Shown here piece by piece: positions 48,501 to 60,500 of a DNA stretch of 64,000 bases. Under the pieces are notes generated by a model. The model did not search any database and was not told the DNA's origin. It was given only the letters and a program-made list of their open reading frames with translations. The DNA comes from Orthonyx spaldingii. Taxonomy: Eukaryota > Chordata > Aves > Passeriformes > Orthonychidae. The stretch's first letter is position 1, and every line of letters starts with the position of its first letter. The stretch covers positions 1 through 64,000 of the forward strand of contig VZTJ01006077.1 of the NCBI GenBank assembly GCA_013397795.1. Direction: 5' to 3'. The translations under genes and the position numbers were made by a program.

Positions 48501-51500
48501 ATTCAGTGGCAGAGATTTGTTATGAACAGAAATTACCATTTATTTTAAATGATCTGTTTTTAAGTGTTGTGCATTCAAACAACATAGGAGACAGTTCTTA
48601 TATAGACTCCTACTTGAGTGCAAACTGAGAAGAGTGCTTCCTGTGCCTCCTTTCTAATGCCACATTTTTCCTTTTGTGGTTTTATGTTCCAGATGATTTT
48701 TCCAACTTTTTGAAATGTGTAGAAAGGTAGTTATTTTAGGAGATTGCTGTGTATTTTATTAAAATGCATACACATATAAATTTTTAAGTCTTAGATGTTC
48801 CTTATCAGTGTCTGGAACTTAAACCCTGATTTTTTTCTCCTCTTCTAACCCAGTTACTCGGTAATTTAGTATCAGATTTTGTGGATACCTTCAGACCTAC
48901 AGCAAGAATAAATTCTATTTGTGGTAAGAGAATGATTTAATGAATGATTTTAAAATAAATTAATTTATTTTGAACTATTTCGTTTCTTCGAACCTTGTGG
49001 GACATATATCATCTAAGCAAAATAATTCAGATCTTATGTTTCACCTAGTACCTCTACCCTTGTCAGTTTGTTTTCAGACTTGGTTCCCGTCTGTCTTTGT
49101 TTTGTAGGGGAAAATTAATATTGATGAGATCAAAATAACTTTTTGCTACCAGCTGGTAGTGGAAGTGCACTAACTGTTAAATGGTCATATGGTTTCTAAC
49201 TGCAAGTGACTAGTAGAGTAGGAAAATTGTAAGTTTTCTGTGCTCAAGGATTTTGAGTTAATACATATCCACTGGTACATTAGTCATGGAGTGTTTTGAC
49301 CTCAGTTTCCATAGGACCTTTTGTAGCTGCTCAGCCTCCTCTCTGTTGTCGCAGGCTTCTGGGTGAATGTTTCCTAGCTCAGAGGAGCACTGGTTCTACT
49401 TTTCTGTAAAAGAAATGCTCATCTTCATTTATTGTTAGAAATCTGATGATCAAAATTTGGCTGTTTTTATGTGATGCCTGCTGCATTTTTCTTCTGAAGT
49501 TAAAAATGTCTTCTGTTTGCTTTGAGTAGTTTAATAACAGCGGCATTAGTTTTGAGCAAGGTTTATTGCGATGGAGCTTCTTTAGTGCAGATCTTAAAAA
49601 TGCCAATTCATCTGTAATGCTCCCAAAGTATTTTGTTTCAGAAGCATCTAGTTATTCTTCTATTGAAAGTGTGGCATAGCTTTTATTTATATGACTCACA
49701 AGAGTCACGTACTTTTTTTCCAAGTGTTGTATGTGTATATGACCTGTATAGATATGATTGAAGGGAAGAAATAAATATTTATTTACTTCTTGTTTCATCT
49801 GATAATAATATGCCAGTTTGGACATTAGGAGTCATGGAATTTGAACTGAGAGAGGTCAAAGTTGAGGCACCTAAATTTCCATGCTGATATAGAGGTTTGC
49901 TTGGGGCTCAGTTCAGATGCTTATGTTTAAGCAACTGAAATAAGGGCTAGTTGTTTAAGCTACAGTGATTAACAAGTGTTAATTTAGCCTACCAAACACA
50001 CTTCATGTGTGGTCAGCTGGGTCTCACTGGCCTGCACTGACTAAATTGACTGGGTCTTCATTGACTTCAACTGGAATACACACACTTGCATTTGACTTCT
50101 TTACTGAACACAATCTTGCCCACAGGATGAATGAAGGGAAATTGAAAGACTAGGTTATACTTAGGTTTTTAAGGCTATTTTCTTTGTGGAAAGAGTCAGT
50201 CTGCCAAAATCAAATCTCTATGTCAAGCAATGGTAGGAGAACAGTATTCTGGTAATCTCTAAGGGTACTTTTAGCTTGATATTTGCAAATACTTTTATTT
50301 TTGGGGTACCCAATCTGAATAAATGGGGACTTTACTGCTCTAGATATTTTATTAGTTGAAAATGGGTTAGAAAAATAAAATCAGTTTGAAGCAATCCTAT
50401 GGTAAAAAACTTTAAACAGTGGAAATTTAAGGACAGCATAAAAGTGGCCGAGGCCAGTTTTTGCATCAAAATGATTAGTTAATGGGGCAGTTTTACTCGT
50501 TGAGAATTTATGTTTCATTGCATGTAGGTCGCTGTAGTCTCCTTCCTGTGGTAAATAACTCGGGTGCCATGTGTAACTCTTGGAAGCTGGATCCTACAAC
50601 CCTTCGTTTTCCTTTGAAAGGTCTCTTACCATATGATAAGGTATGCCTTATGAAACATGTATTCATAACTTTCAAATTCAAAACTTCTATGTCATTACAG
50701 TGGGGAAAAATTTCAACTGTGAATATCCATTTGTTCCAGTTAGGCAAACTTTGAAGGTGTAGATGTTTTGCATTTCCATGATTTCAAGCTATATGCAGAG
50801 GACCTTGCAAGTAGTGTTTGGTATAACTCTTGTCCAGGATGCTGAAGAACATGAGACATAATTTAACGTGCTTTGTGGGTGTGTGCATGTGAGAGAGCAA
50901 GTGAGAGCAGAAAATTGATTGGAAAATTGACTAGATGGAAGAGAATGGGAAAGTAATGTCTTCTCATCTGTGCTTTTCATTATACCACAGGAAAGATAAT
51001 TTTACAATTCAAAGTTTGCATATTTAAACTTAAAACTCTGGGTATGACGCAGTGCTGTACTGAAAGAATTTAAAGGATCAGGACAAAAATCCATGTTGTC
51101 CTCCATCCCATTCCCCATATCCTAGATGTCTAAAAAAGGAAATAAATAGAGTGTATCTAATGACTTGTATAGTGCTCACAATCTACAGCCTTTATCATTT
51201 TGTGTTTCCTGAGACCAATGTAGTTTCTCTGTATTTAATAAACCTTCATCTCCCAAATGCTTGTTCAGACTCTTCTTGAGTCACTCTAAGCTTTTAGTAT
51301 CCTCAACATTCCTTTGACAAGGAATGCCACATTTCAGCTTAATGTTGCATGAGGAATCGACTCCTTCTGTTTGCTTTGAACCTAGCTTCTGATAAGGTTT
51401 TTATTTAAAGTGACTCAGCTATTGGAAGATGCAGTGAGCAGTTGTTTCATATCTGATTTCTTCACATTAGTGCTGATGTTTATGCATTTTGGTGCATTTC

Positions 51501-54500
51501 CTCAGTTGTCTTACCTTGTTTCCTTTGATTTCAAGGCTGTTCCAAGAAGTGTACCATCCTTTTATTGGATGAAGAATGTAGTTCTACTTGGCCTCATAAA
51601 ATCTTCCACTTCTTGAGAGCTATGATTATCTTTTCTTTTGGCTATCAGAGAGCAAGACAATTTCCCAGATAATTCATATCTGCATAAATTAAACATCCAT
51701 TCTTACATTGTTTCATTCAATTAAGTGTAAACCCAGTACTAAACACAATCTTGAGGCAATATGTGTTTGTATGTGATTGCTTGTTTCTTTTCCAAGGATC
51801 TGTTTGAGCCACAGACTGCTTTGTTGAGATATGTGCTGGAACAACCGTATTCAAGGGATATGGTCTGCAATATGCTAGGTCTGAATAAGCAGGTACTGTA
51901 CTGTGCTGTAACGTGATTTAATTCTGCATAGAATCTGCACTATTCTTTTTCTCTTTTCTTTGCTATAGCTAACTAAGCAAAACAGTTTAGGTACAGAGAG
52001 TGATTTTTTTTTATTTTTTTTTTTTAATGAGATCATATTAGGTTAATTGGACACTGTTATTCCTATCATTTGTATATTGCTTTACGAATGTTAAATTGAA
52101 AAGTAGAGATTTAAAATATGATTTTTTTTTGCATTGCTTTTTTTTCCTATAAGGCCAGCCTCAAGTACACCTTTGACAGACAGTAGGAGACTGGTTATTG
52201 TTCGTTAGTTTTTAAAGCACTGTTGTACTCTGTTTTGTTGGAATATTATAGTACTAGAATAGTTAAAAGCTGGGATTTGTTTTGTTACATTTTTTCTTTT
52301 GAAACCTTAGAGTGGGGGGCTTAGTCTGTCTTGGGGATCCTTGAGGCTGGCCTCATAGTCACTGTTTTGTCTTTTCTTTTTTTCTTCCTTTATTTTTGTT
52401 CTGTCCTGTCTTGTCCTGCCCATCCTCCAATGCTCTAGACCTTGAACATTGCTCAGGTATGTTCACAACCTTACTGTTGTATTGTGACTAACGATACGCT
52501 GGCCGCTTTGTAGCCACTGATTCCAGGTAGAGAATACATGTACAGTCAGGGCTTGAAATTGGCAGGACCATTAGTCAAGGGCAAATCCTCACTACAATTC
52601 TCTAGAGATGTGAGAGATGTAGCATAAAGCTCACAGTCAGTGGTCCTTTGATACTAAAATTTTCATTGGAATGGACTGCTACCATTTACCTTACCAGTCA
52701 TAACTTTTACTTTGCTGGAATTTTCAGATGAGGAGAGATTTTTAGTTCGAAATTTCTTTCCTTAAGCAGGTGGAAAAATCATCCACTGGACTTAATTGTA
52801 AAAATAGAAGGCTGTAAATACATAATTTAAAAAAAGAAAGGTTTACTAGTGGAATTTTCTTATCATTAGGAAGCCTCTGTAAAGAACTTCCCAACAGGCA
52901 ATTATAATATTCTCCAATCTAGGTGAAAGAAGAGTAGTGCAGAATACCACACAAAAAGTAGTTCCTTAAAATTTTGACTACTTGTTTAGATAAATAAGCA
53001 CCTGAGCAAATCAACCAAGTGGACTTCTGCTTGAAATTTGAAATTATGGGTGTTATATTTACAGTTTATCCCTCATTACTCTAATAATTTCCACACCTAT
53101 TTAAAAAAAATAGTGTTTAAGATTTATAAAATAGCGTTGCTGTTTGCAATACTATAGTGAAGGTTGTGTCAGTGTTTCCATTTAAGACACTTTTTTCAGG
53201 TTTGTAACTTGACTATGAAATTTACATGATCCTGAAACCTTGTGTATATTTCTCAATGTAATGGAATATACCCCAGTGCATTTTCTGAATTGGGACAACA
53301 TTTTTGAATGCTCAGATTCCTACATCTTGGCAAACTGTACTTTGTGTTGTATATGACAATCTTTTGTATCGGAGACTTAAAGCAGCTGAAATGTTAAACC
53401 TTGGAATTGAGCTGCTAGATTTATTGTTTAAATGAGTAATATTTGTGTGTCTTTCTGTGTCTGCCTTGAGTTGATAAACCAAACTATTCTGCTGTCCATC
53501 TTGTAACTGGTAAATAATACAAGATCTGGACAAAAATTATGTTGAAGACATTTTATGCTTCTAACTATGAATGGTCTGTCCTTTCATGTAAAAAATCACT
53601 TACGTTAAAAATGCTGGATTTTAATTCCTAGTTCACTATGCTCTAAAAGTAATTGAAGAAATAAAATGTATTAAATTATACTTCTTGAAATTTGTTTGCT
53701 AGTATAGGAATTCTTACACAAAGTTTCATCCTGGCGTGAATTTTTATGGCCAAGGAACAAACGTGAAGAATGTAGCTTATAAAGGAAATGCTGACAGAAC
53801 ATGAACTATAGCTGTGCTACTAGAGTTACACCACCATAAAGATGTTGAAAATTTGTGAGTTGAAAATATGTGAGTTACAAATACAAATACAGAGGTGGGT
53901 GGTACAGTGGTATAGAACAGGAAATGTGTTCCATTTAAACTTTAATGTACTCTGCTTAAAACTGTGGAAAACATTAAAATTTTACTCGTTTTTAGGTACA
54001 AATTAGCTTCATGTTATATTTGTTGATGTAGTCACCTGACAGAAATAGTAGCATGCTTTTCAGAAGTTGTGTAACTATATCAATGCTTTCAGTAAAATGG
54101 CTCATAATTTTGAATTTTATTATTAGAGAAATAACCTGCAGAAATATATAACCTGTCTTCACTATAACAGAAGACACTTAGAAATGCAAATAGTGCCAAG
54201 TTTGTTTCAGAATAAATGCAGAAACACCTCAACACAATGATCATTATTTATTTATGATCATTAATTATTTATGTGAAGTTGCTTGTATGCCCTGTCAACT
54301 ATTTACACAGATCCAGTTGCAGGATTGGAGCCTTCATTTGAATCTTTTGGCATCACAATCTAGGTATGGTTCAGCCAGACTTGTCCTAGTTCTCAAATAT
54401 TCTTGAAGATGAAAAATGAAATTTTCTGGTTCAGTCTTAACTAAGCATATCTGTGTTAGAAAACCATTCACTCAAGCCATCTCTGAGTTGTGTAAAAAAC

Positions 54501-57500
54501 ATACAAATCCAGCTGTCCTGTTAACCTTGCAGGGAGAAAAATGAAGGTAAAATTTCATATGTTTATAGATGCATGTGTTCCTTTCTGGATTCTAAGTTTT
54601 CTTGTGGGATGAGGTTTTCTAATACCTTATCAAGTATATGGCTTTAAGTCCGGATGTAATAATACGGACTTCAGAATGTTTCTTTTGTCGGTGTCTGGGG
54701 ACTGAGTTTTTGCTACTGTGTACTTCTTTGTGGGACAGTACATACTCTTGTATATCTGTTTGAATTGGTCTATAGGAAGTAGAGATTTAAATTGTATTTT
54801 ATCCTGTATGTTACCACGGTTTGCAGTTGGACTCTTATCTTAAGGGTCTTTTCCAACCTAAATGACTCAACAATTCTATGTCTATATCCTCCTGCTAGCT
54901 GGGGTGTTAATTTCAATTCTTAGTTATTTTTTAAATAGTTTTTGAACTATATAACAATTTGGTGTTCTGGAAAATGATTAACAGTTCAAAGTCAGCAGTC
55001 TTTGTGCACTGACATCGTGTTAAGATTTGGTTTAGGGATCTTACAGTTGGTTCTTAAAATGGAACTAAAGTAATGTCTTAAGGACATGAACTCACTTTGG
55101 AGGTTTTGGTTTATGTCTTTACCTTCTCCATATGTACAAACTTGCATGAAGAATAAAATGGCATTTTTGCTTGCATAGTTGCAGTTAGGATCTTGTTGCA
55201 GTCCTCTAATCAATCAAAAACTGTTATTTTAATTTCTCTGGTTTGGGGAATATTTGAGAGAGGAGGTAACTTTCAGGTGTCTTTTTTCTGTAATGTTGTA
55301 CAAATGTTTAATTAGCAACTATTGTATTAATGATTTTGCTCTTTAAATAGTGTATTTGGCTGGTCACCTTTTAAAGCAGTAGTGGTGATCTGCATCTTAT
55401 CTATGCCTTACTCTGTGCAGGTGAATGTGTAGTTGTGTTCTCTGCTAGCTGCAAACCAGGATAATTAGTATGGGGAAGATGTTGTAAGCAGATTCATGAA
55501 GTGAAAGGAATGACGTAATGCAATATTTTAAAATTTACCTTGCTTTCACCTTTATTTTTAAAATTAAGGTTGATGCTGGGATCTTACTATCCAATTTTAG
55601 TGGTGATAGCATGGCAAAGTACTTAGTTTAAGGGGTGTGATTATCTTTTATATATTTCTGATTGTAAGGGTGTACATTGAGAACACTCAAGTACATGTTC
55701 CTTGTTGAAACTTACTGCTTTTTTTAATGAGGGAAACTTGAGAATGGCTGCCAAACTTGGAAGAAATGGTCGAATCAGGTATAATATAAACAATAAGCTT
55801 TAAGGTTTTTTGTCCTCCTAGCATACGGTTTTGGAAAATGGAAGTGTGGGTGTAGTTCTGTCATATATAACTACTTTAGGCATTTTGAATTGGACTTTTG
55901 GAGACACCGTTTAATCTTGTAGGGATCTTGGCCTCTGTGATTTGGTCTTCTGAGGCCATTTTTTAAGTGTAGATATTTCCTATATGTTGTTTGTTTAAAA
56001 TCCTGGAAAGCTGTCCTAGCTATCAGCCAGGCTTACTGACTCCTTGAAATATTTTTCTTTTAGGAAACACTTTTAATGCTAGCCATGCCCCCTGCCCCAC
56101 CCTTTGATACCCACCCTGTCTCAACACCCCAAAAAATGAAGGAATTAAGAATTCAAACCCAAATAAGAACAACAAGCCACCGTCCAATTGAAGCTCTGAT
56201 CCAGTTAAAGAAATACCACTAGTCCATCAGAGGGCTGGTCTCAAGAAATTTTAGTGTCAAGTTGCAGGGAAACGCTTTTTTCCCCGCTGTATTTCTTCAT
56301 GGTTTAATAATGTTTTCAATGAAATTATGTATTTTCAAATCTTTAAATGTTATTTTGAGAACAAAATGGAGAATGTGTTTGTACAACCAATAGTAAAAAT
56401 TTGAGTCATGTTTACTTTAGGGGAAAAGCATAGTGATTTTGGATGCTATATTTTTTCATACATAATCCAGAACAGTGTTTGGAGTTTTTTTGTTGTTCAT
56501 TTGTTTTACTTAAGCCATGCCAAAACATGAATTCCTACTTATTTGTGAGGGTAATCAGCTCTCACCTATAATTTTATTCATCTCAGTTTATACTGATGTT
56601 TTTCTTTCACTTATGAGCAATTAATAAAACAAGAACCCAATCCTGCAAGTTCCCGTGCAGCACAGTATTTTATTTCCAAGAGTTCTGAAACTATAGATAC
56701 AAAATCTGTGCAAAAATGTATATTCACTGAAAATACAGAGAAAAAATTTGCCAGAAAGTTAAATTAATGAAGATAGATTGTGATGTACTGCTATTTTTCT
56801 GATGGAAAATTGTTTTTAAAGCAGTAGGAGTGTGGTTTTCAGAATAAAAACTTGAATTCATTTTTTTAATTTCCTGGCTCCTAAACTTTTTGTAGTCTTA
56901 GAATTATTCAGAATAGCAAAAATTCCTACTGGAAATTCTGGCTCTCTTTTTAACAGTAATATTTTTCCTGTTGTATTCTTTGAATAACTTTATTCTAAAT
57001 TAATATAGCCTAACATGGTTAGGCTTTTGGACATTAACCCAGTGCTTAGCAAACTATTAAATTTCAAGCCCTGTACATAGTAGTTCTGCATGCTGGATTA
57101 TAAACTAGTCTGTAGTGTTGTCTGTTGCACCCTGCTCTGCTTCATAATTAGTTGCTTTGGGAGGGGGAGAAAAACGAGCCTCAAAAGACCCAAAGTGTTC
57201 TGCCCTGATGGTGCCAATACTGCTCTCTGTAAACCTGTCCCGTGGTTGGGCTGTGACAGTGACATTGCGTACTGGGAGAAAGGGTATCATTGGTGCTTCC
57301 TGTTCTAGCTAGAGGTTTGTGTTAAGCATGCTTCAAGAAAGCACAGCTGGAATTGTAGCTTTCTGCAGTTTTGAGCTGGCAAAGAGCATGCAACAGGGGA
57401 TGCTGTTCACTGTATTTGGTCAACTTTTCCAATTCTTGCATTCTATTTTTAATTGAAGAGAATCTCTTTTTTTTTTCATAGCAAAAGACTACCATCAATG

Positions 57501-60500
57501 AAGGTAGAACAAGCATCTCCTTTCAGCATCTCTCTTTACTTTTATTATATCTTTATATTAGCCTTTTTTTAGGCTGCTTGGCTAGTAAGTCAAAGAATTC
57601 ATCTAAGGCATCCCTAAAATGTTTTATGAGTATTTGGGTGATCTTTGAAAACTTTTTTATATACACCTTTTTGCCTCTGGAAAGGGATAAGCATTTTCAT
57701 GATTAGTGTTTGAGCAGCTCAGTTCCTTTTGTTTTGTATCATTAAAGTAATAATTTTTTCTTTAAGGTTGCATTATGTTACAGGCATCAGGCCAAATAAA
57801 TAAATGAGTAAATGTGACCATTCCTGAGTATAGATTACATCGAAACAAAGTGGTTAGATTATTTCCAAAGTATTTGACTTTCTGAAATAAGTTAAATTAT
57901 TCATGTTTTTTTCCTTAACAATAGTACATTATATGAGTGTAGCAATCCAAATGCAGGGTGATAATAAAAAAGTTCTTGCACTGAAGAACTTGTAACATGT
58001 GACATTATACTAGGTAGTCTTGAATTGAAGATTTATTATCTGAGTTTCAATTACTGGTAGTGGACCTATTTTATATACATCTGTACTAACGGAATGTATC
58101 TGAATATGTAATGCATTCCTTACTTGATCATTATTAAAAATCAGCAGAGATGGTGTGCATTTTAAATTATTTCTGGGTTTACATAGCTCAGTGTGAAGAC
58201 TGTGGCAGTCTAACATCCAAGGAGCTCCTCACTCTGATGTGTAATTTCTGTTCTACTTACAGTATGTACAACATACCACTGATTAATTTTCAAGCCTTTT
58301 TGATATTGTCTTGTAACCTGTGGTGCTGTGTCAGTAGGACAGCATCTAGTTATAGGGGTATTAATCAAATGTTAATTCTGATGCTAGTTGTAGGCTGTAG
58401 GTGAAGCCAACATGAGAGTGAAAAAGAGAATAGTCATTAAATACCGTCATCATGTATTGGGATGTTTCCTCTGCATTTGATGATGTAATTGATACATCTT
58501 CGTTATGGTGATCCCTACTTTTGAAGTGGACTTAATGGAGAAAAGAAAGAATGAAAAAAAAAACAACAAAAAATCCCAAACCAAACAAAAGAACCCCCAC
58601 CTGTGTGTTTAAAGAATGGGCTTGTTTTTTGTGAATGCAAGATCAGAGAAATAACATCCTGCCTGAATTTGTTATAAAACGGCAAAAGAACCCCCAGATT
58701 TTATCTGTGCATTGATGAGCTGTGTTTTGGAACTGAGTAGGGAATTATGGAATATATGATAAAATGTAAAAATCATTATGACCTGTAACATAGTGCAGCT
58801 TTAATACACTGGCTTATCCTTAACTTAAGTTCAGACTTCATCTCATGCTTCCCAGCCTTCTGTCAAAATACTGTACTGTAACTGCAACTGTGCAACTTCT
58901 GGAGTTAATGGCAAGGCTTTTGGAATACTGTATCTGATCTCTGCCTTACAGCACAAGCAACGTTGCCCTGTGCTGGAGGACCAGCTGGTGGATCTTGTGG
59001 TGTATGCCATGGAACGGTCTGAGACTGAAGAGAAGTTTGATGATGGTGGAACCAGTCAGCTTCTGTGGCAGCATCTCTCCAGCCAGCTCATTTTCTTTGT
59101 GCTCTTTCAGTTTGCAAGTTTTCCTCATATGGTCCTGTCACTCCATCAAAAGGTAAATTGTTTGTATCGCTCCCACATGGTAGGAGGGATTTAAAAAACA
59201 AAACCAGTGTTTTCTTTGAAAAATGTCATTGATCCCTGCAAGAAATAAGAATTAATTAAATTTTTAATTACTGTTCTTTGTAGAAGTAAGTCAAACTCTC
59301 AAGTTACGGTGCTGTGAACTAGATGTGGGTTTAGTGTATTTGGTTACAGGATGTTGCATTATATTTGGATACAAAGTGTGCTAATAACTAGAAAAGATAA
59401 ACTGCCATAATACAGAAGATCCAAGTACTGTGCTGTTGCATCCAGGTTACAGACTTGAACAGAGTGAATGCCCTGTTCTGTTTGTGGACTAAAGAAACAC
59501 ACTATGCAAATGGGTGTAGGAACTTACTGTTTGTCTAAATCAATCTACTCAAAGCAATCAAAGGTAATTTGTCCAATTACAGTGATACTGGCAATCACTG
59601 TCCCAAGTTATTATTACTTCCTAGTAATAATTCCATTAAAACGGATACTAGTATTTGCCCTTTTTCTCTGGTGCTCAGTGCCTCTCTGAATTCTAAGGAT
59701 CGTGATGCCAGTCCTCCTTAAGGGAAAGGAGGGGTTACAGTCAGCCAACAACATCCGGAGCTCTGTGCTGAGACAGCTGTATGCTATTGATGGTAGGGGA
59801 GGGTTGTTCCTTCTCCTCACTGTAGGATCAGCTTGTGGCTATTTAGATGCAGTTTCTAACACACACAACACGTTGCTCCACTTCTATTTGTCCACATTTC
59901 CACATTACGTAAAAATTTACTATATATGTTGTGTTTTACTTGTGATGGATTGTAGTCCTTTGCTCTGTTTTCCCTAAAATTTGTTTTACCAGCACTGTAT
60001 TCCTGTAATTACTGTTAATAAACCATTGAAACAATAAACATTATACAACACAATTGCACAAATCTAGTATAAAACTACAGCAAGCAAGATAAGGGTAGAA
60101 TATTAGTTATTAGAGAATTGCTGTTACAGATAAAGAAGTTAATTAACAAAAAAAAAAAAAACAAACAAAAAACAGGTGAGTACAGATGCAAACCCAAATT
60201 GTTCCAGCTCAGGGACTTCGTTTGTAGGAGTTTGTAAAACCTATGTCCTTATGCTAGCAATGGCAATACTGTACTTCACTACAGGGCTACAAGGTGGCAA
60301 TTTAAGACAAATATTTAAGTGTTGCTAATTTTTCAAAGCAGTGATCCTCAGGAGTTAAATGCATTTTAAATCTTACCATTAGTTGTTGTGGCCCTCACAG
60401 AGTCTGTTTGTGTGTTACAACTAATGTGCCTATTTCCCTTCTTTGTGAAAACACGATGTACGGTTCTGCCTCAGTCCTGCTATAAAATTCTTTGCTGGAG

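Larger units (their letters stand above)
46372..51796. other. MED23 introns 5-9 outside exons
   Basis: Introns of 0.5-1.6 kb. They hold no recognisable extra exon or mobile element. The open frame at 48317-48628 has no splice context and a random-looking composition. Confidence 0.6.
51893..58951. other. MED23 intron 10 (7 kb)
   Basis: The longest intron seen here. It contains an inverted-repeat pair (52152-52353), the microexon (52439-52456), an AT-rich hairpin (54236-54262), a CR1 tail fragment (about 54835-54885) and the candidate terminal exon (56064-56222). Nothing else is supported. Confidence 0.6.

Noticed and set aside
48317..48628. 103-codon open frame in MED23 intron 8
   Set aside because: No acceptor in phase, AT-driven composition, no similarity I recognise.
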